Shown here: piece by piece, positions 22,787 to 32,792 of the stretch
Numbering within the stretch: the stretch's first letter is position 1
How the letters are laid out: every line of letters starts with the position of its first letter
Origin: Bradymonadales bacterium
GTDB lineage: Bacteria; Myxococcota_A; UBA9042; PWKZ01
DNA: 38,144 nt
Direction: 5' to 3'
Assembly: GCA_003559575.1 (NCBI GenBank)
Contig: PWKZ01000005.1
Location: 1-38,144, forward strand
The notes under the pieces: generated by a model
The model's input: only the letters and a program-made list of their open reading frames with translations
The model's database searches: none
Told to the model about the DNA's origin: nothing
Translations under genes and position numbers: made by a program

Positions 22787-25700
22787 GCCGGCACCCGGAG
22801 TTTGCTCGCGCCGGGGCCCGTTTTATGCACCTCGACCCTCGCTCCGATCCTCTCGGCGAGGCCAGGGACGTGAGAGATGACCCCCACCTGACGCCCCTCC
22901 GCCTGCAATGTGTCGAGGACGTGCAGCGCCGTATCGAGGGTCTTGGGGTCGAGGCTGCCGAACCCCTCGTCGATGAACAGCGACTCGATCCGAGTGCCCG
23001 TCGCCGAGAGCGCGGAGAGCGCCAGGGCCAGCGCCAACGAGACGAGGAAGCTCTCGCCGCCCGAGAGGCTGGCGACACCTCGCACCTCGTCCCCCATGTG
23101 CCGGTCCAAAACCTGCAACTCGAGCTGGGTGCGGGGCACACGGACAAGCTCATAGCGCTCGGCCAGCCCCTCTAGCTGCGCGTTGGCCTCGTCGAGCAAG
23201 ACCTCCAACGTCAGGCTTTGGGCGAAGGCGCGGAACCGCTTGCCGTCGTACGAGCCGATCAGATCCGCAAGCTCGCGCCAGACCTGACAGCGTCGCTCCT
23301 GGGCGGCGACGTCGGGCGCCAGCGCCACCCGCTTCGCGCGCGCCCGGTCGTCCGCCTCGAGTACGGCGCGACAATCGGCGCGACTGGTCTCCGCCGCCTC
23401 TCGCCGCCCGCGCGCTTCCGCCTCGGCCGCTTCCGCGGCGGCGCGAATCCGAGTCGGCTTGCGCTCTGAGGCTTCATGGTGCTCGCGCTGCTTGCGGCTC
23501 GCGCTGTGCTCGCCGCGCGCCTCGGAGACGGCCTCATCCAACCGCCTCAAAGCCTCTCGTTGCGCGGTGAGCCACTCATCGCCCATAGCGAGCCTCCGGC
23601 GCAGCGTCGCCTCATCGACCTCGAGCCGCGCGAGCGCATGGTCGAGCGCCGCCCGCGCCGACGCCTCCTCCTCTTGGGCCTCCGCGCGCGCCTTGCCAGA
23701 TGCCTCGCACGCCGCCCGCGCCTCCGACGCCGCGCTCTGCTTGACGTTCAAGGTCTCTTGCGCGCTCCTCGTTCGCGTCTCGGCGACCTCCACCGCCTTG
23801 TCCAGGCGGCGCGCCACATCTCCCGTGGCCTCACCGCCAAAGAGCGCCCGCCGCGACTCTTCCAACTCAGCCGTCCGGCGGCGCGCCGCATCGAGGTGCG
23901 CATTGTGCTCGCTGAGCGCGCGCGTCCGCTCCACCGCCGCTTGCGTGAGCGTATCGAGTTCGCGCTGGTGGCCGCTTAAAACCTCGCGCGCCGCATCGCG
24001 CGCCGCGACTTTCGCGTCCCAGGCGGCGACGTCATCCGCCGCGCTCCCGGCGAATTTACGCGGGTCATCGCGGAGCCGCTCGCGCCACGGCGCCGTGCTC
24101 CCCGAAAAAGCCGGCACCAACGCCTCCATCGCGCGCTCGGCGGCCTTGCGCTCCCTCTCTCGCTCCTCGCGCGCGCGAGTGAGTTCCCCCTCGGCGGTTC
24201 TCGTTGCGAACTCGGCGCGCTGCGCCTCCTCCCGCGCCCGAGAGGCTCTCTTGCCGGCCTCCTCGACCACTCGTTGCGCCTCGAACTCGGCGGTGAGGAG
24301 CCCCTCTGTCCGTTGCTCCTCGGACTCCAGCGCGACGAGCGCCTCATCAACCTCCTCGCGCCCCCGCGCCAGCTCGTCCTCGGCCGTGGTCGCGAGCGGC
24401 AGGGCGGCCACCTCGGGGCCATCCGGCAAGGCCGCGAGCGCCGCGCGCGCCTCCCGCCACCCCTCCTCCGCCGCCGTGAGCGCCGCGGCCCCCTCCTCGA
24501 GGGATCGCGCGCAAGCGGCGCCCCGCTCCCGGGCGACGCCCCGCTCGCGCTCGGCCTGGTGGGCATCAGCGACGATCCGCGCCCGCACCGCCTCGAGCTC
24601 CCGGACCCGCTCGTCCTGCCCGGCCAGCGCCTCCCGCCCCGGCGCGCCCTCGGTGGCCCAAGGGTGCTCGGTGGCGCCGCACAGGGGACAGGGCGCGCCG
24701 GCCGCGAGGGTCGCCCGACGCTCCTCGAGCGAGAGCGCGGCCTCGAATGTCGAGAGCGCCCGGCGCGCCTCCTCAAGCTCCCGCGCGACCCCCTCCGAGA
24801 GCCGCTCAGTCTCGGCGATCTTGGCGTCCCCGTCCGCCACCGCCTGAGCCATCTCGTCGGCCTCCGCGCGCGCCTGCGCGCACTTCACCTCGGCGGCGAG
24901 GGCGGCCGCGCGCAGCCCGACGAGATCTCGGTAGGCGTCCCGCCGCCGCTCGACAGCGCCGCGCCGGGCGCGCAGCTCCTCCCGCGAGGGCGCCGCCACC
25001 CGCGCCGCCTCGGCCGCTCGTCGCGCTGTCTCGGCCGCCTCGGCCGCTTCCTTTGCCTCTGCCGCCTCAGCCGTGAGCTCTTGAGCGGTCGTTCGGGCGG
25101 CGTGCGTCTTTTGAGCGCACTCTTTTTCCGTCGCAGTGGCGCGCTTGAGCGCCGCCGCGGCCTCGCCGTAGCGCGCGATCTCCTGCTCAAAACGCGACCA
25201 CCCGGCGGCGAGCGGCGCCAGCTGTGAGTTCTCGTTGAGCCACTTCTCGGCGGCCTCCCGATCGCGCGCGGCGGCCGCAAGGCGCGCCTTCTCCTCATCC
25301 TCGGCCCGGCGGGCGTCTTGAGCGGCCGTCTCCGCCGCGGCGACCCGCGTCCGCACCTCGCGCTCCGCCTCACGCGCGGACTCGAGGAGCGTGTCGAGCC
25401 GCTTGGCCTCATCGAGCATCGCGCCCGCCTCGTCCCGCGCCCGCGTGGCCCTGTCAAGCTCCTCGCGCGCCGCGGCGTGCTCACTCTCGGCGCTCGTGAG
25501 CGCCGTTTGCGCCGTTTGCGCCCTCTCTTCGCCGGCCCGAAGCTCTTTTGCGCGTCCCTCCGCGGCCGCGACCGCGCGGTCGTGGCGTTCGAGGATCCCC
25601 CGCTCCCGCACCGCCTGCTCGATGGCCAACAGCTCGGCGCGCTCGGCGGCGCTCGCCTCGACCTGCCGCTCCCTCTCGGCCAAGACCCGCGAGGCCTCCC

Positions 25701-26529
25701 GCTCGGTGGCCAGCAGCTCGTCCATCCGCTCGTACCAGGCCACCTCCATTCGCGCGCGGTCCGCGTCCCGACGTGCCGCGGCGGCCGCCCCCTCGGCCGC
25801 TTCAAGCGCGCCCTCCCGCTCGGTCCGCGCCTCGCCGGACAGAATCTCGAGCTGGACCACCCGCTCCTCCAACTTCTCGAGCGCCTTCTGCTCCTCGCGC
25901 GCCCGCTCGTGGGCGAGCCTGGACACCTCGCCGTAGCAGGACCGCATCATCGCCTCGAGGAGCTTGGAGCGCTCGACCTCGTCGGCGTCGAGGAAAGCAC
26001 GAAACTCCCCCTGAGCCAGCAAGACCGACCGCCGAAACTGATCGAAGTCGAGCCCGACACGCTCCTCGATGGCCTGAAGCGTCTCGCTCTTCGTCCCTCC
26101 GAGGGCCTGGCCGGTGTCGCGCGCGCGCAGCTCGACGGTCGAGGCCTGCAGTCGCCCATCGGGCCGCCGTCGCGCGCGCCGAACGCTCCAGCGGGCGCGG
26201 TAGGGGCGCCGGTCGCGGCCGACGAAGTCCACCTCGGCGAACCCCTCCGCGCACCCGCGCCGCAGCATCTGGCGGACGTCGTTGCTCTTGATGAGATCCG
26301 TCTCCTCCTCCTCCTCGTGCCCGATGAGCACCCCACCACGAGCGAAGAGCCGCGGCGTCTTGTCGAACAGCGCGAGACACATGGCGTCGAGCAACGTGCT
26401 CTTGCCCGACCCGGTGGGGCCCGTGATGGCAAAGAGCCCCGCCTCGCCGAGCGGCCCCTTGGCGAGATCCAGCTCGAACCGTCCATCGAGGCTCGCGAGG
26501 TTCAGCCCCCGAATCGCCAAAATACGCAT
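22783..26529 (-). CDS. sbcC: Exonuclease subunit SbcC (Rad50-like ATPase)
   Basis: This 1248-residue protein is slightly longer than E. coli SbcC. Its ATG (26529) shares one base with the sbcD stop. The N-terminal ATPase half has Walker A GPTGSGKST (37-45). Two very long Ala/Glu/Arg-rich coiled coils flank the zinc hook CPLC (Cys614, Cys617). The C-terminal half has the ABC signature SLSGGES (1154-1160) and Walker B with D-loop LFIDEGFGSLD (1184-1194). With SbcD it forms the Mre11-Rad50-type nuclease that opens hairpins and processes blocked DNA ends. The third-position GC is very high, so the opposite strand shows long spurious frames. It is co-transcribed with sbcD and a methyltransferase gene. 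Confidence 0.97.
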   Translation of the reverse strand: MRILAIRGLNLASLDGRFELDLAKGPLGEAGLFAITGPTGSGKSTLLDAMCLALFDKTPRLFARGGVLIGHEEEEETDLIKSNDVRQMLRRGCAEGFAEVDFVGRDRRPYRARWSVRRARRRPDGRLQASTVELRARDTGQALGGTKSETLQAIEERVGLDFDQFRRSVLLAQGEFRAFLDADEVERSKLLEAMMRSCYGEVSRLAHERAREEQKALEKLEERVVQLEILSGEARTEREGALEAAEGAAAAARRDADRARMEVAWYERMDELLATEREASRVLAERERQVEASAAERAELLAIEQAVRERGILERHDRAVAAAEGRAKELRAGEERAQTAQTALTSAESEHAAAREELDRATRARDEAGAMLDEAKRLDTLLESAREAEREVRTRVAAAETAAQDARRAEDEEKARLAAAARDREAAEKWLNENSQLAPLAAGWSRFEQEIARYGEAAAALKRATATEKECAQKTHAARTTAQELTAEAAEAKEAAEAAETARRAAEAARVAAPSREELRARRGAVERRRDAYRDLVGLRAAALAAEVKCAQARAEADEMAQAVADGDAKIAETERLSEGVARELEEARRALSTFEAALSLEERRATLAAGAPCPLCGATEHPWATEGAPGREALAGQDERVRELEAVRARIVADAHQAERERGVARERGAACARSLEEGAAALTAAEEGWREARAALAALPDGPEVAALPLATTAEDELARGREEVDEALVALESEEQRTEGLLTAEFEAQRVVEEAGKRASRAREEAQRAEFATRTAEGELTRAREERERERKAAERAMEALVPAFSGSTAPWRERLRDDPRKFAGSAADDVAAWDAKVAARDAAREVLSGHQRELDTLTQAAVERTRALSEHNAHLDAARRRTAELEESRRALFGGEATGDVARRLDKAVEVAETRTRSAQETLNVKQSAASEARAACEASGKARAEAQEEEASARAALDHALARLEVDEATLRRRLAMGDEWLTAQREALRRLDEAVSEARGEHSASRKQREHHEASERKPTRIRAAAEAAEAEARGRREAAETSRADCRAVLEADDRARAKRVALAPDVAAQERRCQVWRELADLIGSYDGKRFRAFAQSLTLEVLLDEANAQLEGLAERYELVRVPRTQLELQVLDRHMGDEVRGVASLSGGESFLVSLALALALSALSATGTRIESLFIDEGFGSLDPKTLDTALHVLDTLQAEGRQVGVISHVPGLAERIGARVEVHKTGPGASKLRVPA

Positions 26530-27803
26530 CAGCGGTCCTCTCGTGTCGCCAGCTCGACTAATTCGTGGTACGCCTCCAGGAGCGCGGCGGAGAGTTCGCC
26601 CTCTCGCCCCGACTGCTCAAAGCAACGCCGCAGGACATCTTCCGGGGAGAGATCGACCAGGGTCTTGGCGCGCTCGCCGTCCGCGAGAGCGCCGCGCCGA
26701 CGCGGAGTGTCGACCCGCAACGACACGAGCCGTGGGTGCCGCCCCTCGAGCGCGGCGGCGACCTCGCTCCTCACCCCTCGGGGATTCTCCACGGAGACGC
26801 GCACCTCGAGATAGGGGCGCGTCTCGAAAGCAACAGTATGGTCGAGCGGCGGCAACGCTCGCAGGGCGCAAAGTGCCTCGTCGAGGGGAGCGAAGCCCTC
26901 GTCGGGGATCCGAAGAATATCAACGACCCTCGGCACCCGCAGCGAACGCACCTCGTGGAGTTCGGCACCCTTCAATTCCACGAGACAGACCTGGTGGGGG
27001 TAGCGCTCCTCGTCGATCGCCAACGGGATCGGGGAGCCGGCGTAGCGCACGTTCCGACGGTCGCCCACCTTTTGGGCGAGGTGGAGGTGGCCGAGCGCCG
27101 CGTAGGTCACCTCGTCTCCAAAGATGTCGACCGGAAGTGCGTGCTGGTTGCCGCCGAGGATCTTGCGCTCGGAGAGATCCGAGAGCTTGCCCCCGGTCAT
27201 GTAGCAGTGCCCCGTGACGAGGAGCGCCTGATCCGGCGAGCGCCGGGCAAGCGCGGCCGCCACCCCCTCCGAGTAAACCTCGCGCACTCCCTCGATGATC
27301 GGATCGCCCGAATCGGCTGAATCGGCGTCACCTTCGAGTTCAAGGGGGCGGCGGCGCAAATCGCCCGGCCGGAGATACGGCACGGCCGCCACGAGCGCGC
27401 CCACTCGGCCCGCGTCGTCGTGGAGCGGCAGGATGAGGCGCGAGACGTCGAGGGAGCCGTCGGCGCGGCGCGGGAGCGCGCCCACGAGGTGGACACCGAA
27501 GGCCTCCAGAATGGGCGCCGGCGCCGAGAGCCGCGCGCCGGAGTCGTGATTGCCGGCCACGGCGACGATGTCGAGTGTCGGGCGGCGCGCGCGGGCCCGC
27601 CCCAGGAACTCGAACCACGCGCGCTGGGCTGTGGCCGATGGGTTGGCCGTGTCGAAGATGTCGCCGCTCACGATGAGCGCGTCGACTCTCTCCTGCTCGA
27701 TCTGGTCGAGCAACCAGGCCAAAAAGCGTTCATGCTCATAGGCACGCGGCAGATCGAACCAGGCGTGCCCGAGATGCCAGTCGGCCGTATGCAAAACCCG
27801 CAT
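26529..27803 (-). CDS. sbcD: Exonuclease subunit SbcD (Mre11-like nuclease)
   Basis: This is a 424-residue protein of ordinary length. The calcineurin-like phosphoesterase motifs are in order: DWHLG (Asp8, His10), GDIFD (47-51), GNHDS (84-88), GHCYM near 195, and GHLHL near 240. The C-terminal third has the capping region (VRVSVENPRG and similar) and a helical end that should contact the SbcC coiled-coil base. It is the Mn-dependent nuclease of the SbcCD complex. The stop overlaps the sbcC start by one base. The methyltransferase gene ends 20 bp upstream. No strong ribosome-binding site is visible before the ATG, suggesting translational coupling to that gene. Confidence 0.96.
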   Translation of the reverse strand: MRVLHTADWHLGHAWFDLPRAYEHERFLAWLLDQIEQERVDALIVSGDIFDTANPSATAQRAWFEFLGRARARRPTLDIVAVAGNHDSGARLSAPAPILEAFGVHLVGALPRRADGSLDVSRLILPLHDDAGRVGALVAAVPYLRPGDLRRRPLELEGDADSADSGDPIIEGVREVYSEGVAAALARRSPDQALLVTGHCYMTGGKLSDLSERKILGGNQHALPVDIFGDEVTYAALGHLHLAQKVGDRRNVRYAGSPIPLAIDEERYPHQVCLVELKGAELHEVRSLRVPRVVDILRIPDEGFAPLDEALCALRALPPLDHTVAFETRPYLEVRVSVENPRGVRSEVAAALEGRHPRLVSLRVDTPRRRGALADGERAKTLVDLSPEDVLRRCFEQSGREGELSAALLEAYHELVELATREDR

Positions 27804-27823
27804 GATCGTAGTCCATGTTGTCG

Positions 27824-28426
27824 CTAATGACGACGCCAGCGATAGAAGCGCATCGGGGGAACATTGAGGAGCTCGGTTTCGACCTCCGGCTCGCCCAAGA
27901 GTTGGCGCCCCAACACCGCGACGCGGTCACGCACCTGATAGGCCACGAAGCAGCCGCCCGCAGAAAGGGAATCGTAAGATTCGGAGATCACCCGGCGCCC
28001 CAGCTCGCGCGGCATGGTCGAAAACGGGATCCCGGAGACCACCACATCGGGCGCCGCCGACTCGTGCTCCGCGAGGATTGAGCGGATGTCGGCGGCGCTG
28101 CCCAGATGCACCGTGAGGCGCGGGTCGGGGTGGCGGCGCAAGACCTCGACGAACTCGGGCGTCAGTTCGATGGCGAGGAGCCGCGCCGTGGGCCGCATGG
28201 CGTCCAAAATGGCCTGGGTGGTCCCACCGGTCCCGGGCCCCAGCTCGACTATGAAATCGGCCGCCCCGATCTCGGCGAACCGCACGAGCCGCCGCTCCAG
28301 AAAGCGAGAACTCGGCACGACGGAGGCCACTTGCTCGGGGTGGCGCAAAAATCCGCGCAAAAACGCAAAATTGCCACGCCCCTTGAGTTTCTGATGTTTC
28401 GCAGAAGATCCGGCCGGCGCAGTCAT
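27824..28426 (-). CDS. SAM-dependent methyltransferase (PmtA/rRNA-dimethylase-like)
   Basis: This is a 200-residue protein; AGGAG lies 8 nt before the ATG at 28426. The class I methyltransferase motif I is IVELGPGTGGTT (59-70), followed by LLAIELTPEFVEVLRR as motif II and PDVVVSGIPFSTMP as the motif IV region. The N-terminal FLRHPEQVASVVPSSRFLERRL is characteristic of small phospholipid N-methyltransferases (PmtA type) and relatives often annotated as rRNA adenine methyltransferases. Phosphatidylethanolamine methylation is a plausible activity, but a nucleic-acid substrate is not excluded. It is the first gene of the operon with sbcD and sbcC, an unusual partner for a lipid enzyme. Confidence 0.85.
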   Translation of the reverse strand: MTAPAGSSAKHQKLKGRGNFAFLRGFLRHPEQVASVVPSSRFLERRLVRFAEIGAADFIVELGPGTGGTTQAILDAMRPTARLLAIELTPEFVEVLRRHPDPRLTVHLGSAADIRSILAEHESAAPDVVVSGIPFSTMPRELGRRVISESYDSLSAGGCFVAYQVRDRVAVLGRQLLGEPEVETELLNVPPMRFYRWRRH

Positions 28427-28497
28427 AATTGACTCTCCTGAGTTGGTTTATCGACAAAACTCACCCGAAGGATACCTGCTTCGAGCGTGAAGTCGAG

Positions 28498-28515
28498 CCA
28501 TAATCCCCATAATCC
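28498..28515. repeat. Two perfect 9-bp direct repeats upstream of the methyltransferase-sbcDC operon
   Basis: CCATAATCC is repeated back to back, 72 bp upstream of the methyltransferase ATG. It coincides with the left edge of dispersed repeat copy 2. It may be an operator half-site pair, or simply part of the repeat. Confidence 0.6.
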
Positions 28516-28656
28516 ACCACCTGCGCCGGCATTCGGCTGCCGATTCAGGCACATCTGCGGCGTCACCTGCACCGAATTATTGCTCGACGTAGGCGCTGCG
28601 TTGGCCTCCGCACAAGAACGGTTTGTTTACTTGCACACGCGCCTCCACCTCAGAAC
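28508..28656 (+). repeat. Dispersed intergenic repeat, copy 2
   Basis: This is the same block order and spacing as 2201-2363, beginning at CATAATC with CACATCTGCGGCGTCACCTG 42 bp on. The core from 28550 is nearly identical to copy 1. Its right edge overlaps the last codon and stop of the topoisomerase-helicase gene. It occupies most of the 223-bp gap between that gene and the methyltransferase gene. Confidence 0.85.
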
Positions 28657-31600
28657 GAGCCAACGATTATGGCCAGTAGCCGCCGCCCAAACTTTTCATT
28701 CATCTTGGGGCCGAACCCACGCACCGCCAAAAGCTCGGCCTCGCTGGAGGGGGCGGCGGCGGCGATGGACACGAGCACCCTGTCGCTCATGATGTGAAAC
28801 GCCGGGCAACGACGTCGTCGCGACTCGCCCCGCCGCCACTCCTTGAGCGCCGCCACGAGGTCGGGCGCCGCATCAGCCAGGGCGAGCGGTCGTTTCTCGA
28901 CCTTCTCGGCCCGCGCCGGCCTCGGGGCAGCGGAGCGCTTGCTCGAACGCCTGGGCGCCGCGCGAGACTTCTCTGTCCCGGTCTCGGCAACGATCAGTGA
29001 CACCTTCGCGAGAAGCTCCTTGCGAGTCCGCAGGCGTCGCCCGGCCGCCGACAGGTGGACCCGACGAAACGAGATGGTGCGGCCGTTTTTTTGAAACGAG
29101 TCGTCCACCAGAGAGACGAGACCCGCGCCCTGGAGCGCGTCCAAGAGCCTCTCGAAAGTTCGCCGCTCACAGAGGCCTTGGAACTCCTCCCGAAACACGT
29201 TCCCCACCGACTGCCCGGAGCGGTTCTTGAGGGTGGTCACGAGTCCGCTGAGGAGCACCGTCTCGCGTTTCGAGGGCGGCCGGTGACACTTCACCAGACA
29301 GGCGGTTGGAGCACAGACATCACAGACCCCACAGGGATCGCGGGAGTCGTGTTGGTCCCCGAAATGATCGATTATCTGCAACATCCGACAGCGCGAGGTC
29401 TCCGCGTAGCGCAGGACGGCGTCGAGCTGCGCCGCCTTGTGCGCCCGCTGGGCTTCGTAGGAGGCCGCCCAGTCGGGCCGCCCCCGTTTGACGCGCTCCT
29501 CCTCGTCGATGAGCGCTCCTCCGTGTACCCACAGGGACTCGAGCGTCCGCTGAAAAGTCTCGTCGTCCATCGAGAGCGACTCGGCCACCGCGGAGATCGG
29601 GGTGAACTCGTCCGACAGCGCCCGGTAGACACCCTCGGGGACACCTCGATCCGGGTAGTCGCGCTCGTGGAAAAACAGGTGCGTTCGCCTGTCGGCCCAA
29701 GAGTGCAACAAGACGGCCCGCGACGGAAATCCGTCACGCCCCGCGCGCCCAATCTCCTGGTAGTAGCCCTCGAGCGAACCCGGCAGGGCGGTGTGGACGA
29801 TGGTGCGCACATTGGCTTTGTCGATCCCCATGCCGAAGGCGATGGTGGCCACCACCACGTCGTAGCGACCTTGCAGGAAACCAAGCTGCGCCTGATCGCG
29901 ACCGGCGGCGTCCATCCCGGCGTGGTAGGAGACGGCTTTCAGCCGCTGCTTCAGGAGCTCGGCCAGCGTCTCCGCCTGTTTGCGGGTCGGCGCATAGACG
30001 ATGGCAGGCCGGCAGGCGGGGGGCGTGAGCAGCCGCAGTGTCAGCGGGCCCCGCTCGGGGACCGGAGTCTGAACCACTTCGACGGCGATGTTGTCTCGGC
30101 GAAAGCCGAAGATGAACCGTCGCGCGCGGGGAATGTTTAGTTCGGCGATGATGTCCTTCTGGACCGCGACGGTGGCCGTGGCGGTGAGCGCCACCACCGG
30201 GACCCGCGACTCACTCGCCAGAAGCGGCAGACGATCTTTCAGCATTCGATAATCAGGACGAAAATCGTGGCCCCAGTGGGAGATACAGTGCGCCTCATCG
30301 ACCGCCACCAGCGAGAGACGCCGACGAGCCAGAAACTCAACGAACCCCGGTACGCGCAGCCGCTCAGGCGCGATGAACAGATAGTCGAGCGCGCCGCGCA
30401 GGTATGCGCGACATACCTCTCGTGACTCTTCGCGCCCACGGCCGGAGTGGATCCGATCGGCTCTGAGCCCCTGGGCCACAAGGGCGGCCACCTGATCTTC
30501 CATCAACGCGATGAGTGGGCTCACCACGAGAGTCGTCCCACCACGCGCGACGCCGGGCAGCTGATAGCAGAGGCTCTTGCCGGCTCCCGTCGGCATCACC
30601 AGCAAGGCATCCCGCCCATGAGCCACCGCCATACAGACCGACTCCTGATGTGCCCTGAAAGATTCGAACCCAAATGAGCATCGGAGCAGCTCGCGGAGCC
30701 TCGCCGGAGTCACCTCGCCCACCTGCGGCGGCACCGTGTCGCGACCTGCCACCGCCGGCGCAGCAACCTTTGGCGGCGGGCCATCCGGCGGAGTTGTCGG
30801 TTGATTATCTCGCACCACCCTGCTCGGCAATGACGGGCTCTCTCCCCCCGTCCCGCTGTCGAGCGCGCCCATGATCGCCACCAGCCACGCCCGGACATCT
30901 CGCATGAACTCTTCGAGCGCGCCGCGCCCGCGCTCGATCTCGCGGAGGCGGTACTCCCACTGCCCGGTGAGCGCCGGGCGGCGGACGTCCTCGTGCACCG
31001 CGGCGATGAGCGCGATACCGCGCTCGGACGCCCGTAAAGCGCGCCCCTGCCGAACGACATAGCCTCTCTTCAGGAGCGTCTCGATGATGGCCGCGCGGGT
31101 CGCCGGAGTGCCCAACCCGCGCTCGCGCATCGCGTCGGACAGCTCTTTGTCTTCAACCGTTCGCCCGGCGGTCTCCATCGCCGTCAACAGGGTCGCCTCG
31201 GTAAACGCCCGCGGAGGGCGGGTGCGCTTTTGTTCGCACCGGACATCCAATACCTCCTGGGCGTCACCCACCGCCAGGCCGGAAGGCAAAGCCGGCAGTT
31301 CGTCCTCTTTTTTTCCTGATCCCGACTTGTCCGCGCCGCGGCCTTCGGCGCGCTTCGCGGGCGTCTTGAGGGGCTCGAGCACGCGCCAGCCCTGTTGTTC
31401 CACCATGCTGCCACGCGACAAAAACAGATCCCTCTCGGGCGCCTCCACCGAGGAGTGAACTTCGGTTATGAGCCTGGTGGTCGCCCACTTGTGATCACGG
31501 TGCCAGGCAGCCAACAGCCGGCGGCAGACGAGATCGAAAATCCGGGCCTCGGCGCTGCCGTCCGGGAGCAAGTGATGGCGCGCCCGGCCGGTGGGGATGA

Positions 31601-32792
31601 TGGCGTGATGGTCGCTCACTCGGCTGTCATCGACAAAACGACGGCCAAGCGGACGAGTGCCGGTCTCCGGCGCGAGAAGATCCTCATACGGCCCGGCTAT
31701 CGAGGCCACGATTGCCGGCAAGGTGCGGGCCACGTCGCTTGTCAGGTGGCGGCTGTCCGTGCGCGGATAGGTGATGAGCTTGTGGCGCTCATATAGCTTC
31801 TGAGCCACCGCCAGGGTGCGCTCGGCGCTCAATCCGTAGAGCCGATTGGCGTGCCGCTGCAGCTCGGTCAAATCGTACAGCAACGGCGGCGGACGGACGC
31901 GGCGCCGTTTGTCGATGTCGACCACGACCGCTTGACCACGCTTGACCCGCCGCGCAATCTTCTCCGCCTCGGCGCCGTCGGGAGGCAGCCGAGTCGGGTG
32001 GTTGACCGCCTCCTCGCAGTCCTCCTCCAAGCGCGTCGCGCTCTTGGCCACGGGGCCACGAAACCAGACCCCCTGATAACTCTCGTCGGCCTCGGCGGAA
32101 GAGCGAAGCGGCGCGAATCGGGCCACGACTTCCAGGTAGTCCTCGGGCACGAAATCACGTATCGCGTGCTCGCGCTCTACCAACATGGCGAGCGTCGGGG
32201 TCTGCACCCGCCCCACGGACAACACCTCGCCGCGGTCGTTGTCGTCGCGCATGAGCAGTGTGTAGGCCCGCGACAAGTTCATCCCCACGAGCCAGTCGGC
32301 CCGCGAGCGCCCCTTGGCGGCATCCGCCAGGTGATCGTAGTCGCCGCCCGGCCGCAGGCGCTCAAACCCTTGGGCGATGGCCTCTTCGGTGAGCGACGAG
32401 ATCCAGAGCCGCCGCGTCGGTTTGCGGCATTTGGAGTGTTCATAGAGGTAGCGAAAAATGAGCTCGCCCTCGCGCCCGGCGTCGGTGGCGCACACCACCT
32501 CGGTCGTGGCGCGCGCTCGAAGAAGCCTCCTCACCACCCCGTACTGGGCGGCGGTCTTTTCGACCATCATGAGCGGCCATTGATCGGGGAGGAGAGGTAA
32601 ATCGGCGCGCCGCCAGCGCCGCCAGGCGGAGTTCATCTCGTCGGGCTCGGCCAGCCGAACGAGATGCCCGAGCGCCCAGGTGACCGCATAGCCGTTGCCT
32701 TCGAAATATCCCTGCGCTTTGTGCTCCGCCTTGAGCACACGCGCGATGTCACGCGCCACCGAAGGTTTTTCGGTCAACACGACAGTGGTCAT
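28650..32792 (-). CDS. topB: Topoisomerase III-RecQ helicase-HRDC fusion protein
   Basis: The protein is 1380 residues from the ATG at 32792 ([15 protein letters not shown]), which overlaps the pcrA stop as ATGA. Residues 1-640 are a complete type IA topoisomerase of the TopB class: [15 protein letters not shown] (7-15) and TDAGREGEL (103-111), [13 protein letters not shown] (194-206), and the catalytic Tyr342 in TYPRTDS. A proline-rich linker spans about 645-695. Residues 696-1170 are a RecQ helicase: Walker A MPTGAGKS (733-740), DEAH (832-835), GRAGRDG (1015-1021), and zinc ligands Cys1135, Cys1154, Cys1157 and Cys1160. A winged-helix region follows, then a basic low-complexity linker and an HRDC domain (about 1310-1378). 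RecQ and Topo III normally act as separate partners to decatenate and dissolve recombination intermediates; here they are one chain. All key residues are present, so both activities are expected. Confidence 0.95.
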   Translation of the reverse strand: MTTVVLTEKPSVARDIARVLKAEHKAQGYFEGNGYAVTWALGHLVRLAEPDEMNSAWRRWRRADLPLLPDQWPLMMVEKTAAQYGVVRRLLRARATTEVVCATDAGREGELIFRYLYEHSKCRKPTRRLWISSLTEEAIAQGFERLRPGGDYDHLADAAKGRSRADWLVGMNLSRAYTLLMRDDNDRGEVLSVGRVQTPTLAMLVEREHAIRDFVPEDYLEVVARFAPLRSSAEADESYQGVWFRGPVAKSATRLEEDCEEAVNHPTRLPPDGAEAEKIARRVKRGQAVVVDIDKRRRVRPPPLLYDLTELQRHANRLYGLSAERTLAVAQKLYERHKLITYPRTDSRHLTSDVARTLPAIVASIAGPYEDLLAPETGTRPLGRRFVDDSRVSDHHAIIPTGRARHHLLPDGSAEARIFDLVCRRLLAAWHRDHKWATTRLITEVHSSVEAPERDLFLSRGSMVEQQGWRVLEPLKTPAKRAEGRGADKSGSGKKEDELPALPSGLAVGDAQEVLDVRCEQKRTRPPRAFTEATLLTAMETAGRTVEDKELSDAMRERGLGTPATRAAIIETLLKRGYVVRQGRALRASERGIALIAAVHEDVRRPALTGQWEYRLREIERGRGALEEFMRDVRAWLVAIMGALDSGTGGESPSLPSRVVRDNQPTTPPDGPPPKVAAPAVAGRDTVPPQVGEVTPARLRELLRCSFGFESFRAHQESVCMAVAHGRDALLVMPTGAGKSLCYQLPGVARGGTTLVVSPLIALMEDQVAALVAQGLRADRIHSGRGREESREVCRAYLRGALDYLFIAPERLRVPGFVEFLARRRLSLVAVDEAHCISHWGHDFRPDYRMLKDRLPLLASESRVPVVALTATATVAVQKDIIAELNIPRARRFIFGFRRDNIAVEVVQTPVPERGPLTLRLLTPPACRPAIVYAPTRKQAETLAELLKQRLKAVSYHAGMDAAGRDQAQLGFLQGRYDVVVATIAFGMGIDKANVRTIVHTALPGSLEGYYQEIGRAGRDGFPSRAVLLHSWADRRTHLFFHERDYPDRGVPEGVYRALSDEFTPISAVAESLSMDDETFQRTLESLWVHGGALIDEEERVKRGRPDWAASYEAQRAHKAAQLDAVLRYAETSRCRMLQIIDHFGDQHDSRDPCGVCDVCAPTACLVKCHRPPSKRETVLLSGLVTTLKNRSGQSVGNVFREEFQGLCERRTFERLLDALQGAGLVSLVDDSFQKNGRTISFRRVHLSAAGRRLRTRKELLAKVSLIVAETGTEKSRAAPRRSSKRSAAPRPARAEKVEKRPLALADAAPDLVAALKEWRRGESRRRRCPAFHIMSDRVLVSIAAAAPSSEAELLAVRGFGPKMNEKFGRRLLAIIVGSF

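Noticed and set aside
25318-26814. 498-codon plus-strand frame opposite sbcC/sbcD
   Set aside because: Arg/Leu/Pro-rich shadow of the sbcC coiled coil; sbcC motifs are complete.
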